Origin: Solirubrobacteraceae bacterium
GTDB taxonomy: Bacteria > Actinomycetota > Thermoleophilia > Solirubrobacterales > Solirubrobacteraceae
Assembly: GCA_030038955.1 (NCBI GenBank)
Contig: JASHQV010000372.1
Span: 1-6,548, forward strand
Direction of reading: 5' to 3'
DNA: 6,548 nucleotides
The notes beneath the pieces were generated by a model. That model worked only from the letters and a program-made list of their open reading frames with translations. It did not search any database and was not told where the DNA came from. Shown here in pieces: positions 1 to 6,010 of the stretch. Position 1 is the first letter of the stretch. Every line of letters starts with the position of its first letter. Both the position numbers and the translations under genes were made by a program.

Positions 1-1
1 G

Positions 2-1423
2 GTCTCGATCTCCGGCAACCGGCTGCTGGTCAGCGCAAACGGCACGGTGGCCACCGTCGAGCGGGCGTTCGACACGACGATCAGCGCCTACCGCCTCGAC
101 GGTCGCACGATCTACGCGAACACGGTCGCGGCGCGCGTGCCCACCGCCCTGCGTGGCGACGTGCGGGCGGTGCTGGGCCTGTCCGACGCCCCAATCGGCG
201 TGCCGAAGCTGAGCGCCCCGACCGGCACGAAGCTGAGCTTGCCATCGGTGGGTGCACCGTCTGTGAGCACCCCGTCAGTCCCGTACACGGATGGGTTCAC
301 GCCGAAGTCGGTCGCCAACGCGTACGACGACGCGACGATGCCAGCAGCGAAGGCCACAACCGTGGCGGTGATCGCCTCGGGCGATATGACCTCGACGGTC
401 GCCGACCTGCGTTACGCGGAGAAGGAGTTCGGGTTCTCTCAGGTCCCGGTCAACGTGATCTACGACGGTCCCGAGGCGGGGATCGTCGACGACAACCCGC
501 TGACCGGCAACGTCGAGTGGGACCTCGACACGCAGTACTCGACGATGGTCCCGAAGTCGGTGAGGGCACTCGACATCTACGACGTCGGCACGTTCACCGA
601 CTCCGAGGTCGCGCGCGGAATCAACCTGTTCGTCTCCCAGGACCGGGCGAACCTGCTGTCGGCGTCGCTCGGCGAATGCGACTACATCGCCTTCCTGGAT
701 GGCGCCATGCTGACCACCGACGAGGCGCTCGCGGAGGGCGCGCTACAGGGTCAGAGCATGTTCGCGTCTACAGGCGATAACGGCTACGCCTGTCCCGAGG
801 TCGCCTCCACGGGCGTGCCCGAGGGTCCTCCCGGCGTCAGCTGGCCGTCCGACGGCTACTACACGACCGGCGTCGGCGGTACCACGCTGCTGGCCGACTC
901 GAACGGCGACGTCGAGGACGAGATCGCCTGGATCGGCGGTGGCGGCGGCGTGTCGCCATGGGAGGCCGCGCCGCCATGGACGCTGCAGGCGAACGGCGCC
1001 GGCCAGACCTGGGAGTACACGAACCAGGGTGGGCGCTCGGTGCCGGATGTCTCGGCCGTGGCCGATCCGGACACGCCGGTGCTCGTGTACGACTCCACCA
1101 GCGGCTCGCCCGAGGGAGTCGGTGGCACCAGCGTCTCCAGTCCGGTGACGATGGGGTTGTTCGCGTCGGTGCAGTCGGCCCACCACAACAGCCTGGGCCT
1201 GGCGTCGTACGACTTCTACTCGCTGTACAACGCGGTCAACCCGGCGACGGTCGAGGACGGGCCGCTCGGTCCGACATACGTGCCGGCGGCCAATCCGTCG
1301 CCGGTCAAAGGCTTCCGCGACATCACGTTGGGCACCAACGGAGGCTGCGTGGCTCGCCCAGGCTACGACTACTGCTCGGGCATCGGCTCGTTGCAGTCGG
1401 CGGCGCTGTCCGGGGCTCTGTAG
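2..1423 (+). CDS. S53 family serine-carboxyl peptidase (sedolisin/kumamolisin-like), 5' end missing
   Basis: This is a secreted endopeptidase of the sedolisin family, a subtilisin fold with a Ser-Glu-Asp triad that is usually active at acid pH. The frame is open from base 2, so the gene starts upstream of the window, and the GTG at 47 is an internal Val codon. Counting from base 2, residues 1-65 resemble the end of a Pro-kumamolisin activation domain. Residues about 68-94 form a Pro/Ser/Thr-rich linker, and the peptidase domain runs from about 110 to 473. The catalytic pair fits the ExxxD spacing in EWDLD (Glu172, Asp176). The oxyanion Asp is in STGDNG (Asp259) and the nucleophile is in GGTSVSSP (Ser377). 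The spacings of 83 and 118 residues are close to those I recall for kumamolisin. Near the C-terminus, RDIT (Asp440) and GYDYCSG (Asp456) match the calcium site. The signal peptide would lie outside the window. The gene converges on the exporter gene. The family call is firm; substrate and pH optimum are unknown. Confidence 0.95.
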   Translation, partial: VSISGNRLLVSANGTVATVERAFDTTISAYRLDGRTIYANTVAARVPTALRGDVRAVLGLSDAPIGVPKLSAPTGTKLSLPSVGAPSVSTPSVPYTDGFTPKSVANAYDDATMPAAKATTVAVIASGDMTSTVADLRYAEKEFGFSQVPVNVIYDGPEAGIVDDNPLTGNVEWDLDTQYSTMVPKSVRALDIYDVGTFTDSEVARGINLFVSQDRANLLSASLGECDYIAFLDGAMLTTDEALAEGALQGQSMFASTGDNGYACPEVASTGVPEGPPGVSWPSDGYYTTGVGGTTLLADSNGDVEDEIAWIGGGGGVSPWEAAPPWTLQANGAGQTWEYTNQGGRSVPDVSAVADPDTPVLVYDSTSGSPEGVGGTSVSSPVTMGLFASVQSAHHNSLGLASYDFYSLYNAVNPATVEDGPLGPTYVPAANPSPVKGFRDITLGTNGGCVARPGYDYCSGIGSLQSAALSGAL

Positions 1424-1470
1424 GAGGCGTCGACCCGGAGCGCGCACCGTAGACGGCGCGGCTGGTTAGG

Positions 1471-1506
1471 GGGGGCGGCCCTGGTCCTGGAGACCGGGCC
1501 GCCCTC
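1471..1506. terminator. GC-rich hairpin between convergent genes, probable two-way terminator
   Basis: The arms GGGCGGCCC (1473-1481) and GGGCCGCCC (1496-1504) pair perfectly over 9 bp. After a one-base bulge (T1482), GGTC (1483-1486) pairs with GACC (1492-1495) around the loop CTGGA. Two further pairs, one of them a G-T wobble, extend the base. It lies between the stop codons of two converging genes. There is no T-tract on either side, as is common for such hairpins in high-GC actinobacteria, so termination activity is inferred. Confidence 0.7.
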
Positions 1507-1524
1507 GCGCCGTGCCTCGGCGAC

Positions 1525-1557
1525 GGCGCGACTTGCCGATAGCTGGCGCGACTTGCC
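1525..1557. repeat. Pair of 13-bp direct repeats
   Basis: GGCGCGACTTGCC occurs at 1525-1537 and again at 1545-1557, a period of 20 bp (about two helical turns). It lies just past the hairpin and before the end of the exporter gene. Only two copies are present. No function can be assigned; it may be a chance or slippage-derived duplication. Confidence 0.6.
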
Positions 1558-1573
1558 CGACTGCTGCCTGACC

Positions 1574-3130
1574 TCAGGCCGGCGCCGGCGCTGGCGCGGT
1601 CTCCTGGGCGGTCTCCGCCTCCGCCTCCGCCTCCTCGACCAGAGCCGGGCGGCGCTTTGGCAGTGCCAGCGACCCGACGAAGGCGATCACCAGCATCCCG
1701 AGCGCCCACCAGAAGGTGCTCCCGAAGGCGGCCGCCATCGGCGGCGCGATGTGCGCACGAACGGCGGCCGACACGTGCGCGGTGGAGCCGATCGTGCCGT
1801 GCCCGCCGAGCCGGCTCGACAGCGCCGAGGCGAGCAGCACCGACAGCACCGCGGTCCCGATCGAGGCGCCGACCTGCTGGAGGATGTTCAGCGCGGTGCT
1901 GGCGCGCGCCACCGCCGCTCCCCGGATCGCCTGCATCGCGCCGGTGAACACCGGCATCATCGTGAAGCCCATCCCGAGGCCGAACACGAACAGGTCGAGC
2001 TCCACCTTCCAGTAGGCGGTGGCGCCGCCGACCTGAGTGAGCCCGAGGACCGCGAGCACGATCGGGACCAGCCCGAACGGCACGATCTTGCCGGGACCGG
2101 TGCGATCGGCGAGCTGACCGGCGATCGGCATCGCGATCATCGAGCCGAGTCCCTGGGGCGCCAGCAGCAGCCCGCTCTGAAGCGGTGACTCGCCGCGCAC
2201 CGCCTGGAAGTACAGGGGCAGCAGCAGGAACGTCCCGAACACCGAGATCGCCACCAGCACCAGCGTGATGCAGGAGGTGGCGAAGGTGCGGTCGCGGAAC
2301 AGGCGCAGATCGATCAGCGGGTGGGAGGCCCGCAGCGCGTGCCGCACGAAGGTCGCGATCAGCCCGGCGCCGAGCAGCATCGGCATGAGCACCTTGGTCG
2401 CCCCGAAGCCGCCGGCCGAGTTGCTCTCGGCGAGCCCGTAGATCAGCAGCGCCAGCCCGGGTGAGAGCAGCAGCAGGTCGACGTAGTCGAGCCGGGTCCC
2501 GCGGGCGGGGACGTCGCGCGGAAGCACGCGCGAGGCCAGCGCCAGCGCGCTCAACCCGACCGGCAGGTTGATGAAGAAGATCCACCGCCAGGACACGTCG
2601 GCGACCAGCCAGCCGCCGAGGATCGGCCCGAGGATCGGCCCGAGCAACATCGGCACGCCCATGATGCTCATCACCCGTCCGATCCGCTGCGGGCCGGCGG
2701 CTCGGGTGAGGATCGTCATGCCGGCCGGCATGATCATGCCGCCGCCGAGGCCCTGGAGCACGCGGAACACGATGATCGAGCTCGACGACCAGGACAGCCC
2801 GGACAGCGAGGAGCCGATCACGAACATCGCGATCGAGATCATGTACAGGCGCTTGGTCCCGAAGCGGTCGGCGATCCAGCCACTCAGTGGGATCACCGTC
2901 GCCAGCGCCAGCGTGTAGCCGGTGGCGACCCACTGGATCGTCGGCAGCGTCGTGTGGAAGCGCGCTGCCAGCGTGTTGATCGCGACGTTGACGACGGTCG
3001 TGTCGAGGATCGACATGATCGCGCCGAGCACGACGACGCTGGCGACGACGAGCAGCGCGCGGTCGATCTGGGTGTCGGGCGCGGTCGCGGCCGGCGCGTT
3101 CAGCTCGGCGTGTCCCTCAGCGGCAGCCAT
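1574..3130 (-). CDS. DHA2-family MFS drug exporter (EmrB/QacA type, 14 TM)
   Basis: This is an inner-membrane proton-coupled exporter of the major facilitator superfamily, 518 aa, the usual length for the 14-helix DHA2 group. A short polar N-terminus precedes TM1, which carries the drug:proton antiporter motif LDTTVVNVAI (residues 42-51). Motif A-like SGWIADRFGTKRLY (83-96) follows, then RVLQGLGGGMIMPAG (123-137) with the conserved Arg of motif B, and motif C GVPMLLGPILGPILGGW (158-174). SWRWIFFINLPVG (180-192) is a hallmark of DHA2 exporters. The C-terminal tail is low-complexity, (AE)n then (PA)n, partly encoded by three tandem TCCGCC hexamers at 1614-1631. The ATG at 3128-3130 has an AGGA Shine-Dalgarno core six bases upstream (3137-3140, - strand). 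A TetR-like operator candidate sits in the upstream gap, which fits the usual control of such pumps. The substrate cannot be read from the sequence. Confidence 0.93.
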   Translation of the reverse strand: MAAAEGHAELNAPAATAPDTQIDRALLVVASVVVLGAIMSILDTTVVNVAINTLAARFHTTLPTIQWVATGYTLALATVIPLSGWIADRFGTKRLYMISIAMFVIGSSLSGLSWSSSSIIVFRVLQGLGGGMIMPAGMTILTRAAGPQRIGRVMSIMGVPMLLGPILGPILGGWLVADVSWRWIFFINLPVGLSALALASRVLPRDVPARGTRLDYVDLLLLSPGLALLIYGLAESNSAGGFGATKVLMPMLLGAGLIATFVRHALRASHPLIDLRLFRDRTFATSCITLVLVAISVFGTFLLLPLYFQAVRGESPLQSGLLLAPQGLGSMIAMPIAGQLADRTGPGKIVPFGLVPIVLAVLGLTQVGGATAYWKVELDLFVFGLGMGFTMMPVFTGAMQAIRGAAVARASTALNILQQVGASIGTAVLSVLLASALSSRLGGHGTIGSTAHVSAAVRAHIAPPMAAAFGSTFWWALGMLVIAFVGSLALPKRRPALVEEAEAEAETAQETAPAPAPA

Positions 3131-3147
3131 CGGCAGTCCTACCTTAG

Positions 3148-3168
3148 CTGACCGACCAGTCCGGTTAG
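3148..3168. promoter_or_regulatory. Imperfect palindrome, candidate TetR-family operator for the exporter
   Basis: The core ACCGACCAGTCCGGT (3151-3165), centred on A3158, pairs at 5 of 7 positions, and the flanks add CT and AG pairs, giving 7 of 10 over 21 bp. ACCG/CGGT half-sites of this kind are typical of TetR repressors that guard EmrB/QacA pumps. It lies 17 bp upstream of the exporter start codon, where a bound repressor would block its promoter. On the - strand, TAAGGT (3146-3141) just downstream could be a -10 element, but that is weak. The site lies about 85 bp from the divergent PLP-enzyme gene, which it might also affect. Operator function is inferred from symmetry and position only. 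Confidence 0.4.
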
Positions 3169-3253
3169 AACGCGGCGCGGCGGGACGTACGCGTGTCGGT
3201 GGGACGCGCGAGCGTCAGCGGATCAGCACGCACGGTAGGCTGAGCCGCCCTCG

Positions 3254-4504
3254 ATGTCGAACCTCGCCGAATCAGACTCAGCCGCAGCTCCGGTGCAGCT
3301 ACGCGCCCCGGTCGAGCAGCTCCGTCGCGAGTTTCCGGGGCTCGAGCCAGACACGGTGCGTCTCGACGGCGCCGCCGGCACGCTCGTGCCAGACGCGGTG
3401 GTCGAAGCGATCGCCGCGGCGCTGCGCGCTTCGATGGCCAACACCCACGGCGCGTTCGCCGCCAGCCGACACAGCACCGCGACCGAGCTGAGCGCCCGTG
3501 AGGCGATCGCCGACCTGCTGGGAGGCGTGCCCGAGGGCGTGATCTTCGGTCCCAACATGACGACGCTGACGTTTCGCATGGCGGCCACGCTGGGGGCCAG
3601 CTGGAGACCAGGCGACGAGGTCGTGGTCAGCTCGCTCGACCACGACGCCAACATCCGGCCGTGGCTGCTGGCCGCCGAGCGGGCCGGGGCGACCGTCCGC
3701 TGGGCGGAGCTCGACGTCGACAGCGGCGAGCTGCCGACCGAGCGGTTCGCGCCGCTCGTGAGCGAGCGCACCCGCCTCGTGGCGGTCACGGCGGCATCCA
3801 ACGCGATCGGCACGAAGCCCGACGTGCAGGCGATCAGCGCGCTAGCGCACGGCGTCGGGGCGCTCACCTACGTCGACGGCGTGCACGCGACCTCGCACGG
3901 CCCGATCGACATCGCGACGCTCGGCGCAGACTTCTACGCCTGCTCCGCCTACAAGCTGTTCGGACCGCACGCCGGCACCGTGATCGCCGCTCCCGAGCTG
4001 CTGGAGACGCTGATGCCGGCCAAGCTGGCGCCCGCTCCGGACACGGTGCCCAACCGCTTCGAGTGGGGCACGCCGGCGTTCGAGCTGCTCGCCGGTGTGA
4101 CCGCAGCGGTCGATTGGATCGCCGGCCTGACGACCGCACCGGGCTCCCGCCGGCAGCGAGTGCTGCGCGCGCTCGGCGCCGTCGAGGCGCACCTCGACGG
4201 GCTGCTGGCCCGCGCGCTCGCGGGTCTGAGTGGGATCCCGGGCGTTCGCCTGCTCGGAGCGGCCCGCGACCGCACCTCGACGCTCTCGTTCGTGATCGCG
4301 GGCCACCCGCCCGCTGACGTCGCCCGGCGCCTGGCCGAGCGTGGGATCGCCGTGTGGGACGGCGACAACTACGCCTACGAGCTGATGCAGCGGTTCGGCC
4401 TAAGCGGCACGGGCGGTGCGGTGCGCGCCAGCATCGTGCTGTACAACGACGCCGGCGACGTAGATCGGCTGGTCGAGGCGGTGTCGGAGCTCGCCGGCAG
4501 CTGA
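3254..4504 (+). CDS. Aminotransferase class V, cysteine desulfurase-like PLP enzyme (lacks desulfurase Cys)
   Basis: This is a fold-type I pyridoxal-phosphate enzyme of 416 aa, near SufS in length. It best fits the 'cysteine desulfurase-like, SufS subfamily' group (TIGR01976-type). The PLP lysine is Lys234 in YACSAYKLFGPHAG. The pyridine-N aspartate is Asp208 in YVDGVHATSHG, with His211 where SufS has Gln. The stacking histidine is His130 in SLDHDANIRPW. The spacings His-Asp 78 and Asp-Lys 26 closely match E. coli SufS (77 and 26). The region where SufS carries its persulfide-forming Cys364 reads DGDNYAYELMQRFG here and has no Cys; the only Cys in the protein is Cys231, beside the Lys. Sulfur mobilisation from cysteine is therefore doubtful; a lyase, transaminase or isomerase reaction is equally possible. 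ATG 3254 is taken as the start although no clear Shine-Dalgarno precedes it; GTG 3293 is an in-frame alternative. No Fe-S (suf/isc) genes lie nearby. Fold and cofactor are sure; the reaction is not. Confidence 0.88.
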   Translation: MSNLAESDSAAAPVQLRAPVEQLRREFPGLEPDTVRLDGAAGTLVPDAVVEAIAAALRASMANTHGAFAASRHSTATELSAREAIADLLGGVPEGVIFGPNMTTLTFRMAATLGASWRPGDEVVVSSLDHDANIRPWLLAAERAGATVRWAELDVDSGELPTERFAPLVSERTRLVAVTAASNAIGTKPDVQAISALAHGVGALTYVDGVHATSHGPIDIATLGADFYACSAYKLFGPHAGTVIAAPELLETLMPAKLAPAPDTVPNRFEWGTPAFELLAGVTAAVDWIAGLTTAPGSRRQRVLRALGAVEAHLDGLLARALAGLSGIPGVRLLGAARDRTSTLSFVIAGHPPADVARRLAERGIAVWDGDNYAYELMQRFGLSGTGGAVRASIVLYNDAGDVDRLVEAVSELAGS

Positions 4505-4555
4505 GGCGCCAACGGTGACGGTGGTGGTTGTGGCGGTGGTGGTCGCGGTGTGTCG

Positions 4556-4581
4556 GCGATCTCGGTGATTGTGGAGATCGC
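4556..4581. terminator. Hairpin between convergent genes, possible terminator
   Basis: GCGATCTC (4556-4563) and GAGATCGC (4574-4581) form a perfect 8-bp stem with a 10-base loop. It lies in the 90-bp gap between the stop codons of the PLP enzyme gene (+) and ctaB (-). No T-tract follows on either strand. The rest of the gap (about 4512-4550) is a G-rich run of GGT repeats on the + strand. The terminator role rests on position and the perfect stem. Confidence 0.5.
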
Positions 4582-4594
4582 GATCCGAAGCGCT

Positions 4595-5545
4595 TCAGCC
4601 GACGGTCGCGCCCACCGCCACAGCCACGAACAGCAGCGCCAGATACAGCAGCGAATAGTGGAACACGGCGCTGGCCGCAGCGGCCGTGCCGCGCCGCCAG
4701 AGCCGCCAGGCCAGCACCAGGAACGCGCCCCCGAGCAAGCTTGCGGCGCCGACATACAGCGCGCCGAAGGTTCCCGTCAGCACCGGCACGAGTGTCACCA
4801 ACAGCATCAGCGCCGTGTACGCCAGCACCCGCCGCGCGGTCGCCTCAGACCCCTTGACGACCGGCAGCATCGGCACGTCCGCGGCCTCGTAGTGGCGCTG
4901 GAGCAGGAGCGCCAGGGCCCAGAAGTGCGGCGGCGTCCAGACCAGCACGATCGCGAACAGAAGCCAAGCACCGAGACCAAGCTGACCGTGCGCCGCGGCC
5001 CAGCCCGACAGCACCGGCAGCGCGCCAGCGGCGCCACCGATGACGATGTTCTGCGCGGTGCTGCGCTTCAGCCAGACGGTGTAGATGAGCACGTAGTAAG
5101 CGCCGCCGGCGACCGCCAGCAGTGCCGCCAGCAGGTTCGTCAAGGCCGTCATGACCACGAACGAGCTGACCGACAACAGCAGCGCGAAAGTGACCGCCTG
5201 CCGAGGTGAGATGCGTCCGGCGGCCACCGGGCGTGACGCCGTGCGCGCCCCCATCAGCCGGTCGATGTCGCGATCGAGCACGTGGTTCAGCGCGCTGGCG
5301 CCGCCGCACGCAAGCGCACCACCGACGATCAGCGCTGCCAGTGCGACCGCGCTCGGGTGACCGCCGGCGGCGGCGATCATCGCGCACGCAGCCGTCAGCA
5401 CGAGCAGCGACATGATCCGCGGCTTCGTCAGCGTGACGAAGTCGCGCCACAGCTCGGGAGGATTCGCTGCCACCGGTGCCGACGGGAGAGCCTGCATGGT
5501 GCGGCCCCGGAGTTGACCCGGCCCGAACGCCGCTCCCGCTTCCAT
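4595..5545 (-). CDS. ctaB: Protoheme IX farnesyltransferase (heme O synthase)
   Basis: This inner-membrane UbiA-superfamily prenyltransferase adds a farnesyl group to heme b, making heme O for heme-copper terminal oxidases (and heme A if CtaA acts next). It is 316 aa, slightly above the usual ~300. The first Asp-rich motif NHVLDRDIDRLMGART (residues 87-102) gives NxxxDxxxD (Asn87, Asp91, Asp95). YTVWLKR (155-161) followed by QNIVIGGAAGALPVLSGW (165-182), WTPPHFWALAL (203-213) and ADVPMLPVVKG (222-232) are the signatures that separate CtaB from other UbiA enzymes. Hydrophobic segments between them fit about nine TM helices. ATG 5545 has GGAG 11 bases upstream. An internal ATG at 5497 (Met17) would give a more typical N-terminus, and the first 16 residues look poorly conserved, so the start is uncertain. 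It lies 33 bp after the small membrane gene and is probably cotranscribed with it and ctaG. Confidence 0.95.
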   Translation of the reverse strand: MEAGAAFGPGQLRGRTMQALPSAPVAANPPELWRDFVTLTKPRIMSLLVLTAACAMIAAAGGHPSAVALAALIVGGALACGGASALNHVLDRDIDRLMGARTASRPVAAGRISPRQAVTFALLLSVSSFVVMTALTNLLAALLAVAGGAYYVLIYTVWLKRSTAQNIVIGGAAGALPVLSGWAAAHGQLGLGAWLLFAIVLVWTPPHFWALALLLQRHYEAADVPMLPVVKGSEATARRVLAYTALMLLVTLVPVLTGTFGALYVGAASLLGGAFLVLAWRLWRRGTAAAASAVFHYSLLYLALLFVAVAVGATVG

Positions 5546-5578
5546 CAGCTGTGCGTCTCCATCAGCCGCTCCGCGCGA

Positions 5579-5830
5579 TCAGATGTGTGGCTGCGGGGGA
5601 TCGGTGACTGAGGGTGACTTCGGCCCTGAGCCCTCGACCGCGCCCGGCGGACCCGTGTGAACCGGATCGTGCTCGGCGCTCGTCGCCCGGCGCGCCTGAC
5701 TGGCGTCGCCACCGGGCACGCGCTTGACCACGTGGGTCAGCGCGATCGCCAGCGCGATCAGCACGAGGATCGGCAGCAGCATCGTCAGCAGCGAGCCGGC
5801 GAGGAAGCTGGCGAGCGGAATCAGGGTCAT
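5579..5830 (-). CDS. Small single-TM membrane protein of unknown function in the oxidase assembly cluster
   Basis: I do not recognise this 83-aa protein. Residues about 4-34 are strongly hydrophobic (SLLTMLLPILVLIALAIAL) and should form one long or two short membrane helices. HVVKR follows, which by the positive-inside rule puts the tail in the cytoplasm. Residues 38-83 are polar and rich in Pro, Gly and Ser with no visible motif. It is likely a real gene. A strong Shine-Dalgarno, AGGAGG (5841-5846 on the - strand), sits 10 bases before the ATG, codon use has the usual G/C third positions, and it lies between ctaG and ctaB on the same strand. It could be a small assembly factor or oxidase accessory subunit, but that is guilt by association only. 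The Shine-Dalgarno begins at the outer edge of the palindromic element, which separates it from ctaG by 169 bp. Confidence 0.75.
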   Translation of the reverse strand: MTLIPLASFLAGSLLTMLLPILVLIALAIALTHVVKRVPGGDASQARRATSAEHDPVHTGPPGAVEGSGPKSPSVTDPPQPHI

Positions 5831-5840
5831 GCGATTCGTT

Positions 5841-5846
5841 CCTCCT
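5841..5846 (-). promoter_or_regulatory. Shine-Dalgarno AGGAGG of the 83-aa gene, abutting the palindromic element
   Basis: Read on the - strand, AGGAGG is a full-strength ribosome binding site 10 bases before the ATG at 5830. Its first A is the outermost base of the inverted-repeat element. The site therefore lies just outside the hairpin stem rather than buried in it, and ribosomes should be able to reach it even if the element folds in the mRNA. Confidence 0.75.
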
Positions 5847-5868
5847 AGTGTCGTGAGTCGTAAATTCG
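5846..5868 (+). repeat. Left terminal inverted repeat (23 bp) of the palindromic element
   Basis: It begins TAGTGTCGTGAG and ends AAATTCG, and contains a short internal direct repeat (GTCGT-GA-GTCGT). It matches the right copy at 5988-6010 exactly in reverse complement. The match stops at once inward (A5869 against G5987). Confidence 0.9.
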
Positions 5869-5898
5869 ACGGCAGCCTCGCGGCGTCTGGCCGCGCCC

Positions 5899-5956
5899 GG
5901 CGGACGGCGGCGACACTGCCGTACCACCAGTACGTCTTGCGTCACCGCCGTCCGCC
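5899..5956. repeat. Inner inverted repeat (16 bp, one mismatch) nested in the element
   Basis: GGCGGACGGCGGCGAC (5899-5914) pairs with GTCACCGCCGTCCGCC (5941-5956) except at C5911/A5944. Between them, CGTAC and GTACG form a small apical stem around CACCA. The GC-rich inner stem contrasts with the AT-richer outer arms, and the roughly 30-base stretches between inner and outer stems pair only in patches. Confidence 0.85.
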
Positions 5957-5987
5957 AGCCACGCCCATCCACTCCCGATCCTGCTCG

Positions 5988-6010
5988 CGAATTTACGACT
6001 CACGACACTA
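5988..6010 (-). repeat. Right terminal inverted repeat (23 bp), containing the ctaG stop codon
   Basis: This is the exact reverse complement of 5846-5868. On the - strand it supplies the last codons of ctaG (the end of Ile, then Val and Ser) and the TGA at 6002-6000. The gene and the element therefore overlap by 11 bp. Confidence 0.9.

Larger units (their letters stand above)
5846..6010. mobile_element. 165-bp palindromic MITE-like element with perfect 23-bp terminal inverted repeats
   Basis: The ends 5846-5868 and 5988-6010 are exact reverse complements over 23 bp. Each ends outward in TA, so the element may be 161 bp (5848-6008) with 21-bp terminal repeats beginning GTGTCGTGAG, flanked by a duplicated TA target. 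IS630/Tc1-mariner transposases use TA targets. Inside, 5899-5914 and 5941-5956 pair at 15 of 16 positions, and CGTAC/GTACG (5920-5924, 5930-5934) close a 5-base loop. All three share a centre near 5927-5928, so a single strand could fold into a long interrupted hairpin. The arms have about 43% GC in a very GC-rich window, which suggests foreign origin. No gene is encoded, so any movement would need a transposase in trans. The alternative is a structured intergenic RNA or REP/BIME-like element. The inverted repeats are seen directly; mobility is inferred. Confidence 0.65.

Noticed and set aside
47..49. GTG as the start codon of the S53 peptidase
   Set aside because: The frame is open back to base 2 and the upstream residues (SGNRLLVSANGT) fit the prodomain, so this is an internal Val codon of a gene beginning outside the window.
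1323..2933. Long - strand open frame overlapping the exporter gene
   Set aside because: Its translation is Arg/Ala/Gly-rich low-complexity sequence with no domain, and it overlaps the clearly recognised exporter in another frame of the same strand. It is a GC-driven shadow.
3203..3216. Small hairpin GACGC-GCGA-GCGTC in the divergent gap
   Set aside because: A 5-bp stem is expected by chance in GC-rich DNA, and nothing links it to a riboswitch or attenuator.
3254..4504. Naming the PLP enzyme sufS or csd
   Set aside because: The catalytic cysteine loop is absent and there are no suf or isc genes around it, so a desulfurase symbol would overstate the evidence.
4512..4550. G-rich GGT run as a G-quadruplex
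   Set aside because: The runs are mostly GG only, giving at best a weak two-tetrad structure. In a genome this GC-rich, such a run is expected by chance.
5562..5972. 136-residue - strand open frame running through the palindromic element
   Set aside because: It lies over the small membrane gene in a shifted frame, gives an Arg-rich translation, and its upstream part is only the palindrome. The frame with the strong Shine-Dalgarno (83 aa) is the better gene.
5846..6010. Integron attC site or CRISPR repeat
   Set aside because: The arms show no GTTRRRY/RYYYAAC core sites and no integron cassette gene order. The repeats are inverted, only two in number, and enclose a palindromic segment, not a spacer array.
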